A stretch of DNA of 13,087 nucleotides, from positions 1 to 13,087 of the forward strand of contig CAYPSX010000109.1 in NCBI GenBank assembly GCA_964413185.1, given 5' to 3'. The DNA comes from Salinivirga sp964413185. GTDB taxonomy: Bacteria; Bacteroidota; Bacteroidia; Bacteroidales; Salinivirgaceae. The notes beneath the pieces were generated by a model, which was not told the DNA's origin, did not search any database, and worked only from the letters and a program-made list of their open reading frames with translations. Shown piece by piece: positions 1 to 8,278 of the stretch. Every line of letters starts with the position of its first letter. Position 1 is the first letter of the stretch. Made by a program: the position numbers and the translations under genes.

Positions 1-1570
1 CAACCATTTCGTCTTCAGCAGCCATGGGTGGTGACCAACTTTGGTTAATTGTAGACGCACAAATAGCCAGTGCACCTGCTGGTTCGTCATTGTATGTTGC
101 ACGAACAAATCCTTCGGCAAAGCAAGTCGCTCCAACAAAGTTGCCATTTACACATGCTACATCGAACATGAAGGGAAAAAACGTTGTATTGGTAAGGCTT
201 CCCATATTGCTAAGGCCAAATCCGGTAGTGACAATTGCTGTATTACTTCCGTGTCCTACGTAACCAATCATTCCAATACCATTATTGATAGCATCGACAA
301 CATCTGTGGGGGATGGATTTCCACTTTGATCCATTTCGCCATGCGAACCGTCATAAAATTCGTAACTATCGGTTTCTGTGTAGGTAAAACCGGTTAGGTC
401 CGGGCGAATATTTCGCATATGTTCGACATCTGTTTCATTGTCGTCTCCAGTTCCTTCGTCAGAAGCGATCAAAGCAAATTTGTCGTACATGGCATCGGTT
501 GTAGCCGGAGTTTGCTCGTAGCTGAGGTTTTTCTGCACCATCATTTCAACATCGGTTACAGAGCCACTGAAACGGCCAATGATTACTTCGGCATAGCTAT
601 CGCTACCTTCCAGGTAACCATAAGCTGCATCGCTATCAACCATATCATACCCTCCGGAAATAGATTTGGCAGGTACATCTTCACTGTCTCCCACCAGGAG
701 CACAAAGGTAAGACCGTTATCAGCATAATAGTCTGCAATATATGTTTCAATATCTGAAGCGGTTGTGCCTATTGTAGAAAATTCAACAATTTCTGTAGGC
801 ATTCCGGTTTGTTTTTTCCAGTTTACGAACGGCTCCATTGCAGAAAGGTAGTCTGCGGGTGCAATGATCAACATGTTTCCAATATCGCTCAATGGATCGT
901 ATTTTTCTATTGCGCTGTTGTAATTGGCAAAATGATTTTGATAGATTTGTCCATAGACATCACTTATCTTTTCCACGCTCTTTTTACGGTCAAATTCGTT
1001 TACACCTTTTTCGTTTGTATATTCAACCTCAACGGTAACTTCGGTATAAACGCGCATTTCTTTTGTAACCGGGTTATACTGAATTGGGTTCACCCAAACA
1101 GCTTGTCCCCTGAAATCGCGAACAATGTAAGGTTTGCCAAGTTCGGCAGCATTCGTTGGATAGAATGCATCTTTTTGATAAATTTTGCCATATTCAAACG
1201 GCACATCAGCAGGGTTCACTGTACGTAACAGGTTTCCTTTTGAAGGAGCCACATTAACATCCTCGAATATTTCGTATTTGGCATCAATTACAGAAACTTT
1301 AGCAGCCCCATAATCAGGAATAATAATGGATTCTGCAATTCGTAATAATGCGGGGTAGCCTTTTTTCAAAATGGGTACCGCGTCATCGATGGTTGGAATA
1401 AGCGCTTCCCCTTCGGGTGTTACAACTTTTTGCGTATGCAAATCGCCTATTTTATATACAAGGGTCGTTACTTTTGCATCGCTTTTCAATACTTTTACTT
1501 CGGACTTACCCGAAGCCATTGTCGCTGTGGCAATAATCACAGCTGTAAAAAAAAGAAGGAATTTCTTCAT
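1..1570 (-). CDS. Gingipain-like C25 cysteine peptidase, Arg-gingipain type active site (partial, C-terminus beyond left edge)
   Basis: Secreted cysteine endopeptidase of family C25 (gingipains). The frame is open from an ATG at 1568-1570 to the window edge, giving 523 residues, so the C-terminal part (rest of the Ig-like domain and probably a T9SS sorting domain) is missing. Residues 1-20 form a signal peptide (MKKFLLFFTAVIIATATMAS). Residues about 21-225 match a C25 propeptide, including an NPVTKEMRVYTEVTVEVEY stretch. The catalytic domain starts at about 233 (MLIIAPADYLSAMEPFVNWK). Visible motifs are LLVGDSEDVP (291-300), EVIIGRF (328-334), GHGSN with catalytic His440, FDVACVNGNF with catalytic Cys473, and ASTINQSW (505-512). 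The His-Cys spacing of 33 equals that of RgpB (His211/Cys244). Glu372 and Asp381 align by eye with RgpB Glu152 and the S1-pocket Asp163, which suggests Arg preference (inference). It is transcribed in the same direction as the next C25 gene but separated from it by a terminator. Confidence 0.93.
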   Translation of the reverse strand, partial: MKKFLLFFTAVIIATATMASGKSEVKVLKSDAKVTTLVYKIGDLHTQKVVTPEGEALIPTIDDAVPILKKGYPALLRIAESIIIPDYGAAKVSVIDAKYEIFEDVNVAPSKGNLLRTVNPADVPFEYGKIYQKDAFYPTNAAELGKPYIVRDFRGQAVWVNPIQYNPVTKEMRVYTEVTVEVEYTNEKGVNEFDRKKSVEKISDVYGQIYQNHFANYNSAIEKYDPLSDIGNMLIIAPADYLSAMEPFVNWKKQTGMPTEIVEFSTIGTTASDIETYIADYYADNGLTFVLLVGDSEDVPAKSISGGYDMVDSDAAYGYLEGSDSYAEVIIGRFSGSVTDVEMMVQKNLSYEQTPATTDAMYDKFALIASDEGTGDDNETDVEHMRNIRPDLTGFTYTETDSYEFYDGSHGEMDQSGNPSPTDVVDAINNGIGMIGYVGHGSNTAIVTTGFGLSNMGSLTNTTFFPFMFDVACVNGNFVGATCFAEGFVRATYNDEPAGALAICASTINQSWSPPMAAEDEMV

Positions 1571-1762
1571 AATCGTAGCTTTGATGTTAGAATTAGTTTA
1601 ATGCATAAAAAGCTTTTCATTTTCCAATACTGCTATTATTATTTACGCATTAAACAGGAATTAGTCTTCATTTGGATTAAAAAAATTAATTAGTCTTATG
1701 TGTAATTTTGGATAATAAACACAAATACTATGCAATATTTAGCTGTTTGTTATGGTAGTAAG

Positions 1763-1790
1763 AAAGAGGCTGCCCGTAGCAGCCTCTTTT
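1763..1790 (-). terminator. Rho-independent terminator of the downstream-sorted C25 peptidase gene
   Basis: An 11-bp perfect stem (AAAGAGGCTGC at 1763-1773 pairs with GCAGCCTCTTT at 1779-1789) encloses a 5-base loop. It begins 14 bases after the stop codon of the 1804-5589 gene. On the minus strand the stem is followed by a T-rich stretch, TTTCTT. It separates the two C25 genes into different transcription units. Because the stem has A/T on both outer sides it could also act on the plus strand, but no plus-strand gene needs it. Confidence 0.85.
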
Positions 1791-1803
1791 ATGAATCAAA
1801 AAA

Positions 1804-4800
1804 TTATTCTATTACGAAACGTTTCGTGGTTACCTCTTTTCCATCCTGAAGTTTGATGAAATAGATTCCGGGTGAAGTATTTTGCAAGTTGATATTTGCC
1901 TTATTGTCTACTACTCCTGTGTATACAACACTTCCGATTGTACTGAAGACTGTTACCTGGTATGTACCATCGACTGAGACAGTAAATGAACCATCGTTGG
2001 GGTTCGGGTAAAGCTTGAGGTTGGCAGTATTAATTGAATTAATATTATCTGGTCCAAGGGCTACGTCAATTGTCACATCTTCTGTTAACGTAATAGCCTC
2101 ATTAGTAATGGCTTCATAGCCCGGCGCCTCAACTGAATAGTAGTACGAACCTTCATACAGTGTAAATATGCTTTGCCCGTTTACATCAACATTTTGGCCC
2201 ATTGTACCTATAAACACAGTTGCATCTTCAACAACATCGGTTCCATCAGTCACATTAAATGTAGCTTCATACTCTGTACCGGGTGCATCACCTTCAATAT
2301 TGAACATTATGTTTGGGCGATCTGAACTACTTCCATCATAATCCGGAGGTGTTTCACCATCGGCATAACCATAAGCAACTGAAACAAAGTCGGTGGTTGA
2401 TGCATTTACACTAAATGGAGAATCCCACTCTCCGTTATCGCCCCATGTTATTTCAACAATCAGATTATTTTCAGTGGCATTGAAAACAAAATCGTCAACA
2501 TCAAATGCATGCCATCCTGCTGCACCAGGCATACTATATTCTGTTGCTGCGAGTACTTCCTGAGCTGACGACATATCAACATAGTCAGATCCCATTTCAG
2601 TTAAATCAGTTTCCAGAACTTTAATAGAAAAGTTTTGCAAGTTCAACGGGCTTCCTATTTCTGTAATATCAAAAGATATTTGTTGAATGTTAATTTCGCC
2701 TGCACCCAGTTCACTTCCCAGGTAAAGCATTTGTGAGCGGTTATTCTCGTAATATGTATAGAAAGGATAATAAGAAACGGTTGTAGTACCTGTTCCAACA
2801 GTAATTTCCGGGGGCTGTCCAATTACAATGTTTTCAGTAAATGCATCAGCGTAAATGCTTTGTTCTGCATTGAGCTCAAGCGATACCGGAGTCCCCTGTG
2901 GTGCACCGTCACTAGCCGCAAGCTGGAAAGCTACTTCGATATATCCCTCTGCGGTTATCGGCGATGTAATGGTATTTTCCATAATGGTCAGGTACATATT
3001 GTCTGCTGTAAGTTGATTGACAACTTCATTAGCGTCAGCATGTCCGTTATTTTTTACGGTAAATATAAGGTCAGCCATTTCGCCCGGGTCAAGACGACCA
3101 TTTTCATCGTCATCGTTAGACAGGGTTACAGATTCAATTTTAATTACCGGTGCATTTACTACCAGGCTATATGTTGCGTCCCAGCTGTATTTTGCATCAT
3201 CGCCGGTCATGTTGAAGTTAATTGTAGCAACATATTGGTCTGGGATTGTATCAGAAATACTGAGCGCAAAACCAGATTCAATGGTAGTTGAGTCTCCGGC
3301 TGCAATTGTACCATAAGATTCTGTATCATCGGTAATAGTGATGTAAGGATCATCGGTAGAGATGGTTACTTCAACATTGGCAGCATCGTATCCGCTACCT
3401 TCTGCTGCAACATTTTTCATATTTACAGAGAGTTCAATGTCTTCGCCGTAATCGGCCATTCCATTGCCGTCATCGACAATAGTGGTTTGGTTGAGAGTAA
3501 CAAATGGCTCATCGCCTGGCACAACTTCAAGTGTGCCTATATAAGGTTGATGGAATTGGCCAATAATAACCAAATCAGCAGTCATTGGGTTAGCAATTGC
3601 ATCGAATTCTAACGTTGCTGCGCCGCTGGCATCAGCTACTGTTGTTGCCAACACAGTGCCTTCGTTACTTAAGGTAACACGTGCATATTCGGGCAGGCTG
3701 GTAAGCGAAAGTGAGGACATACCAACAGGAATTGTAGATAAGTATGAAGGTGTTATTTCGCTGGGTATTCCTGCATAAGGAATCAGGGATGGATCTCCCA
3801 TCAGGTGGTAAATTTCCCAATAATAAAGCTTCATTGATGAGCTACTTTCTTCAACGGCCAGGTTTCCTGCAATATTTATTTGGCCTGCTGCGGGAGTCCA
3901 GTCGCTGTATGGCTGATCATCGGGATGCTCATGGAACATCAGGTCATAACAACCATTTCCAAAATTCTCATATTCAGGATATTCCACCGGAGTGCCGTTG
4001 CCTACAGCCCACCAGTAATCTTCGTCCCAGTAAGTACTGTTTGAGCCTCCCATGTAACCAATTGCTCCTTTGTTTTCTGCACGCAATAAAGCTTCTCCGA
4101 AACACTCGTCCTCATCAAATTTGTTGGACAAACAACAGTTTCCTATAAGCACACCATATTTTCCATCATTGGTCAGGCTGTGAACATCACTGGTTGTGAA
4201 AGAAGGTGTTCCCCATCCGCTGGGTCCGCAATGAGCTGTATAGTTCCCCCATGCAATTCCTCTGTTTACATTGGCAATAATAGAATCGCTGTAAGCTGCA
4301 TTACTAATCGGTGGGTTCTGATACATCTGAAGGTTATCAATACCATGATCTGCATTCAAATAATTTTCTTCAATATAACGAATAGCTCCGTTACCGTGAA
4401 CCATTTCATGTCCTGCATCATCTCCAGCAACCAAAAACGTATTGTCAAGGTATGATGGATCGGCCATTTCATACTTTTCATAAAGCATTGTTTTTTCGAT
4501 CATTGCATCAAGTTCAGCAACTGTTTGAGCAGAAAAACGGCCATGATTGACGTCGGGAATCATATCGTCCGGGCCATCGTAGCATACGTAATATAAATCT
4601 GTTACATGGCTTCCGGCATCCCCTGAGAACGCAGGAACCTGAGCAATGTCACCTACAAGCAACAAAAATGATGGCGCAGGATCTTCAGTTGTAGCAGCAT
4701 CATACAAATCTTGCAGAAACGACTGAATGCTGGTGGTTGTTGAACCAACTTCTGTTTCATCGGTATAGCGAACAGTTGTTTCAATACCCGACATATTTTT

Positions 4801-5589
4801 CCACTCTACGAATGGCTGCAGAGAAGTTTCGAACATACGGTCGGCAATTACAATCATTTTTACCGGTTCGCTTTGGTTCAAGGGTTTACCTTCTGTGCGG
4901 TGGTTCAGGGATTTAGAAAGTAGCTGATTAAAGCTGCTGTTGCCATATATTGCCTGCATTTCTTCTGTTTTAGCCCAATCTGCATCGACAAAAGAAACTT
5001 CGACATGTAAATCAGTTACAACAGTCAATTCACCGGTAACAGGATTATAGCTAAACGGATTTACGGCAATTGTACCCAACCGTGTTCCACGCATAATGCC
5101 TGATTCTTCGAATTTTACCAATTCATTGGCGAAGAATTTGTTTGAAGCATAAACTTTTTCGTTCATGTGGAACTTATTCTCTTTTCCATCATCGCACTTG
5201 GCCATAGATGGTTGACAGGGAAATAGTTTCCCATCGAAACCATAGTCTTTTAAGCTGATGGTTTCAGTTTTTTTGGAGAGAATGTTGATTTTCACCTTTG
5301 CACCATGCGGTACTTCAATCATTCGTGTTTTACTCGGTAAATTCGGATTTCCGAGATTGAATGATTTGGTGTATCCATGGGAATGCAGCGTAAAGAAATT
5401 GCCCTTTTTACTGTCTGCATCCTTTAGGATTGCTTCGGACAGAGAAACATTGAATTCAAAGCCGTTTTGTGTAATATTTTCAACCTGAAGTTGATTTTTA
5501 CCCTTTTTGAAGGTTAGGGTTTCCTGATTTGTCGCCCATGCTGTTCCCAGGAGGGAAAGGGCAACGAAAGTCAGTAGTAACTTTCTCAT
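1804..5589 (-). CDS. C25 (gingipain-family) cysteine peptidase with T9SS C-terminal sorting domain, divergent active site
   Basis: Secreted multi-domain C25 peptidase of 1261 residues. Order: signal peptide 1-19 (MRKLLLTFVALSLLGTAWA); propeptide about 20-230; catalytic domain about 243-605 with LLLVGDIAQVP (309-319), catalytic His453 in TAHCGPSGW and Cys486 in GNCCLSNKF; Ig-like C25_C domain about 610-690; two beta-sandwich repeats each opening with a dockerin-like Asp-rich motif (DDGNGMADYGED 706-717; DDDENGRLDPGE 826-837); a beta-rich region about 928-1098; a carboxypeptidase-regulatory-like domain about 1105-1178; and a type A T9SS sorting domain about 1185-1261 (LKLYPNPNDG, GIYFIKL, KRFVIE). 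The His-Cys spacing is 33, as in RgpB, but the usual GHG is AHC and the RgpB S1 Asp163 has no clear counterpart, so cleavage specificity is not predictable and may not be Arg. The export route is the outer membrane via T9SS. It is divergent from the prolyl oligopeptidase gene. Confidence 0.93.
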   Translation of the reverse strand: MRKLLLTFVALSLLGTAWATNQETLTFKKGKNQLQVENITQNGFEFNVSLSEAILKDADSKKGNFFTLHSHGYTKSFNLGNPNLPSKTRMIEVPHGAKVKINILSKKTETISLKDYGFDGKLFPCQPSMAKCDDGKENKFHMNEKVYASNKFFANELVKFEESGIMRGTRLGTIAVNPFSYNPVTGELTVVTDLHVEVSFVDADWAKTEEMQAIYGNSSFNQLLSKSLNHRTEGKPLNQSEPVKMIVIADRMFETSLQPFVEWKNMSGIETTVRYTDETEVGSTTTSIQSFLQDLYDAATTEDPAPSFLLLVGDIAQVPAFSGDAGSHVTDLYYVCYDGPDDMIPDVNHGRFSAQTVAELDAMIEKTMLYEKYEMADPSYLDNTFLVAGDDAGHEMVHGNGAIRYIEENYLNADHGIDNLQMYQNPPISNAAYSDSIIANVNRGIAWGNYTAHCGPSGWGTPSFTTSDVHSLTNDGKYGVLIGNCCLSNKFDEDECFGEALLRAENKGAIGYMGGSNSTYWDEDYWWAVGNGTPVEYPEYENFGNGCYDLMFHEHPDDQPYSDWTPAAGQINIAGNLAVEESSSSMKLYYWEIYHLMGDPSLIPYAGIPSEITPSYLSTIPVGMSSLSLTSLPEYARVTLSNEGTVLATTVADASGAATLEFDAIANPMTADLVIIGQFHQPYIGTLEVVPGDEPFVTLNQTTIVDDGNGMADYGEDIELSVNMKNVAAEGSGYDAANVEVTISTDDPYITITDDTESYGTIAAGDSTTIESGFALSISDTIPDQYVATINFNMTGDDAKYSWDATYSLVVNAPVIKIESVTLSNDDDENGRLDPGEMADLIFTVKNNGHADANEVVNQLTADNMYLTIMENTITSPITAEGYIEVAFQLAASDGAPQGTPVSLELNAEQSIYADAFTENIVIGQPPEITVGTGTTTVSYYPFYTYYENNRSQMLYLGSELGAGEINIQQISFDITEIGSPLNLQNFSIKVLETDLTEMGSDYVDMSSAQEVLAATEYSMPGAAGWHAFDVDDFVFNATENNLIVEITWGDNGEWDSPFSVNASTTDFVSVAYGYADGETPPDYDGSSSDRPNIMFNIEGDAPGTEYEATFNVTDGTDVVEDATVFIGTMGQNVDVNGQSIFTLYEGSYYYSVEAPGYEAITNEAITLTEDVTIDVALGPDNINSINTANLKLYPNPNDGSFTVSVDGTYQVTVFSTIGSVVYTGVVDNKANINLQNTSPGIYFIKLQDGKEVTTKRFVIE

Positions 5590-5729
5590 AGCGAATAGTT
5601 TTTAAGTTAAAAAAATCGTGCGAAATATGCGAAAAATATATTAATTTTACAAGTAAATAACCATTTATCAATCAAATAAACCTACGAAACTGCAGTTTAT
5701 GAGATTGTAATTCTGGTGGATTTTTTTTG

Positions 5730-5760
5730 TTGACAAATCGAAACAGTTTGTATATCTTTG
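5730..5760 (+). promoter_or_regulatory. Bacteroidota-type promoter for the prolyl oligopeptidase gene
   Basis: TTG at 5730-5732 (preceded by a T-run and another TTTG) is followed after 20 bases by TATCTTTG at 5753-5760. This matches the Bacteroidota primary sigma consensus, TTTG at about -33 and TAnnTTTG at about -7. The predicted start is about 6-8 bases downstream, leaving a leader of about 45 bases that ends in the A-rich ATTAAAAAAA directly before the ATG at 5811. There is no Shine-Dalgarno sequence, as is usual for the phylum. Confidence 0.7.
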
Positions 5761-5810
5761 ATAAAAAGGATTAACACGATTTCACAAATGTTAAATATAA
5801 ATTAAAAAAA

Positions 5811-7940
5811 ATGAAGTATTTATCTGTATTCCTAATAACAATTGCGATGTTCGGTTGCTCGCAAAAACAAAAAGCACCAGAAGTTACCTATCCTGAAACA
5901 ACAAAACAAGATGTTGTTGATGATTATTTTGGTACTGAAGTGCCGGATCCGTATCGTTGGCTGGAAAACGACACATCGAAAGCCACTGCAAAATGGGTGA
6001 AAGCACAAAATGAAGTAACCTTTGGTTATCTTGACCAAATTCCTTTCCGCAATGAGATAAAAGCCCGGTTGAAAGAAATATGGGACTACCCAAGAATTTC
6101 TGCTCCTTTTAAAAAAGGGCCGCATTATTTTGTATTTAAAAATGATGGTTTACAAAACCAAAGCGTAGCTTATATCAAAAAAGACATTGAAGATGAAGGT
6201 GAAGTAATTCTCGACCCCAACAAACTTTCGGAAGATGGTACTGTTTCATTGGCATCATTTGCCCCCAACGAAAAAGGAAATTACCTTGCGTACGCCATTT
6301 CCCGCGGCGGTTCTGACTGGCGCGAAATTTATGTAAAGGATATCGAAACCGGCGAATTGCTCGACGACCATATTATGTGGGCTAAATTCTCAGGTATTTC
6401 CTGGTACAAAGATGGTTTTTTCTACACCCGCTACCCGGAGCCTAAAGAAGGCGGCAAGCTAAGCGGAGTCAATGAAAACAATAAGGTTTATTATCATAAA
6501 ATTGGCACGCCGCAGGAGAAAGACCGATTGATTTACGAAGATACCGAAAACCCACAATGGGGATTTGGCGTACAGGTTACCGAGGATGAAAAATATATGT
6601 TCCTCTATGTTACAGAATCGACAAGCGGTAATGCATTATATTTCAGGAATCTTGAAGTTCCAAACGATCCTTTCAAGAAAATGATCTCTACTTTCGAGAA
6701 AGATTACAGCTTAGTAGATCATGTAAACGGTAAGTTCCTTATTCGCACAAACGATGAGGCATCCCGATATAAAATTATGGAAGTTGATCCCAAAAATTAT
6801 GCGAAAGAAAACTGGAAAGAATTTATTCCTGAAGAAGAAGGTGTATTGCGCGGCGTAAGCCTTGTTGGCGGTAAGATGATTGCCAATTACATGAAAGATG
6901 CCCATTCGCAAATCAAAATATTTGATATCGAAGGAAACTTCTTACATGAACTGGACAACAAGGTTGTTGGTTCAATTAGCGGATTTGGGGGAAAACCGGA
7001 AGATAAAACTACGTTCTATACCGTTACTTCATTTGTAACACCATCTACAGTATACAAATACAACGTAAAAGAAAATAAATCTGAGTTATACCAACGTTCT
7101 AAAATCGACTTTGACGCTTCCAAATACGAAACTAAACAAATATTCTATACCAGTAAAGACGGCACAAAAGTACCGATGTTCATTACCCACAAAAAAGGCC
7201 TGGAGCTGGATGGCAACAACCCAACATTGCTTTATGGTTACGGAGGGTTCAATGTAAGCCTTACTCCTTCTTTCAGTATCACGCGCCTAATTTGGCTTGA
7301 AAACAATGGCGTTTTTGCCATGCCTAACCTTCGCGGAGGTGGTGAATATGGAGAAGACTGGCATAAAGCCGGAACTAAAATGAAAAAACAAAACGTGTTC
7401 GATGACTTTATTTCAGCCGCTGAATATCTGATTAAAAACGATTACACAACCTCAGACAGGCTGACAATTCAAGGTGGCTCCAATGGCGGCCTGTTGGTTG
7501 GCGCCGTTGCCAACCAGCGCCCCGATTTGTTTGCTGTTGCACTACCGGCGGTGGGCGTAATGGACATGCTTCGTTACCACAAATTTACCATTGGCCGTTA
7601 CTGGGCCACAGATTACGGCACATCGGAAGACAGCAAGGAAATGTTTGATTACCTGATGAGTTATTCACCATTACACACCATTAAAGAAGGTGCTGATTAC
7701 CCGGCCGTAATGGTAACGACCGCCGACCACGATGACCGTGTTGTACCGGCTCACTCGTTCAAATACATTGCCACATTGCAAGAAAAATACAAAGGCACCA
7801 ACCCGGTTCTAATACGCATTGAAACTAAAGCCGGACACGGTGCGGGCAAACCCACAAGTAAAACAATTCAGGAATATGCCGATTTATGGTCGTTTGCTTT
7901 TTACAATATGGGCGTAACACCAAAGTATGACAAACAATAA
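5811..7940 (+). CDS. Prolyl oligopeptidase (family S9A), predicted lipoprotein
   Basis: Serine peptidase that cleaves short peptides after proline. It has 709 residues, near the usual family length of about 700 plus a lipoprotein signal. The N-terminus MKYLSVFLITIAMFGC is a lipobox, giving lipidation at Cys16. No acidic surface-export signal follows the Cys, so a periplasm-facing membrane anchor is more likely than surface display (inference). Family hallmarks: DPYRWLEN (46-53), a seven-bladed beta-propeller at about 80-430, YGYGGFN (475-481) and PNLRGGGEYG (505-514) at the start of the alpha/beta-hydrolase domain, nucleophile Ser557 in GGSNGG, catalytic Asp641 with Arg643 in DHDDRVVP, and catalytic His676 in AGHGAGKP. 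The full catalytic triad is present, so the enzyme should be active. It is divergent from the C25 peptidase gene across 221 bases and has its own promoter and terminator. It could process peptides released by the neighbouring exported peptidases (inference). Confidence 0.96.
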   Translation: MKYLSVFLITIAMFGCSQKQKAPEVTYPETTKQDVVDDYFGTEVPDPYRWLENDTSKATAKWVKAQNEVTFGYLDQIPFRNEIKARLKEIWDYPRISAPFKKGPHYFVFKNDGLQNQSVAYIKKDIEDEGEVILDPNKLSEDGTVSLASFAPNEKGNYLAYAISRGGSDWREIYVKDIETGELLDDHIMWAKFSGISWYKDGFFYTRYPEPKEGGKLSGVNENNKVYYHKIGTPQEKDRLIYEDTENPQWGFGVQVTEDEKYMFLYVTESTSGNALYFRNLEVPNDPFKKMISTFEKDYSLVDHVNGKFLIRTNDEASRYKIMEVDPKNYAKENWKEFIPEEEGVLRGVSLVGGKMIANYMKDAHSQIKIFDIEGNFLHELDNKVVGSISGFGGKPEDKTTFYTVTSFVTPSTVYKYNVKENKSELYQRSKIDFDASKYETKQIFYTSKDGTKVPMFITHKKGLELDGNNPTLLYGYGGFNVSLTPSFSITRLIWLENNGVFAMPNLRGGGEYGEDWHKAGTKMKKQNVFDDFISAAEYLIKNDYTTSDRLTIQGGSNGGLLVGAVANQRPDLFAVALPAVGVMDMLRYHKFTIGRYWATDYGTSEDSKEMFDYLMSYSPLHTIKEGADYPAVMVTTADHDDRVVPAHSFKYIATLQEKYKGTNPVLIRIETKAGHGAGKPTSKTIQEYADLWSFAFYNMGVTPKYDKQ

Positions 7941-7965
7941 TTGATCGTTCAACGAAAAAATTCAG

Positions 7966-7996
7966 AAAGCACTGCCAGAAGAGGCGGTGCTTTTTT
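7966..7996 (+). terminator. Rho-independent terminator of the prolyl oligopeptidase gene
   Basis: The stem AAAGCACTGCC (7966-7976) pairs with GGCGGTGCTTT (7983-7993) with one G-T wobble and a 6-base loop. A run of six T follows the GC-rich part of the stem (7991-7996). It starts 25 bases after the stop codon at 7938-7940. Confidence 0.9.
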
Positions 7997-8096
7997 GTTT
8001 CTTAGCCCCCTCCAAACAAGTTATTTCCATAAATATTTGATATCAGCATCATGTCGGGTTCTCCTGTTTTGAGCAATGCATGACCTATAATTGATT

Positions 8097-8128
8097 ATTC
8101 TTTTTTTGCTTCAGGTCAAAAAAAGAAT
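8097..8128. repeat. A/T-rich perfect inverted repeat (hairpin)
   Basis: ATTCTTTTTTTG (8097-8108) is perfectly complementary to CAAAAAAAGAAT (8117-8128) around the 8-base loop CTTCAGGT. With only two G-C pairs per arm it is not a classic terminator, and it lies about 100 bases past the real terminator of the upstream gene. It may be a dispersed intergenic palindrome. That cannot be tested within this window, because I see no second copy here. Confidence 0.6.
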
Positions 8129-8244
8129 CAAAAAAACCCGCCACCTACAGAAAAACACTAAAAAGACTCCACAATTTTTTCACCTGATCCGGAAGAAGCC
8201 ATACATTTTACGAACCACGTGATAGGTCAAACAGTCTTTTCAAA

Positions 8245-8252
8245 TATATTTG
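8245..8252 (+). promoter_or_regulatory. Candidate -7 promoter element for the 47-codon microprotein gene
   Basis: TATATTTG matches TAnnTTTG exactly and ends 26 bases before the ATG at 8279. This would place the transcription start about 20 bases upstream of the start codon. No clear TTG is present at the expected -33 distance (about 8222), so the call rests on one element only. Confidence 0.4.
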
Positions 8253-8278
8253 CATAGAAAACGAAAAAAACGAAACAC

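Larger units (their letters stand above)
7941..8278. other. Intergenic region with A/T hairpin, no convincing gene
   Basis: This 338-base stretch holds the terminator at 7966-7996, a 12-bp perfect A/T-rich inverted repeat at 8097-8128, a stop-free but start-less 31-codon frame at 8162-8254, and a promoter-like -7 box at 8245-8252. The longest ATG-started frames I find in it are about 16 codons. Confidence 0.6.

Noticed and set aside
419..1228. Several plus-strand frames of 112-139 codons at the left end
   Set aside because: They overlap the partial C25 gene on the minus strand, whose catalytic motifs are unambiguous. They have no supporting features of their own.
1547..1554. Run of eight A/T in the signal-peptide codons of the partial C25 gene as a phase-variation site
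   Set aside because: An eight-base homopolymer is common in this A/T-rich DNA and the frame is intact. There is nothing to support switching.
2860..4455. Plus-strand frames of 91-143 codons inside the large C25 gene
   Set aside because: They are shadow frames of the 1261-residue gene, whose domain order and sorting domain are complete.
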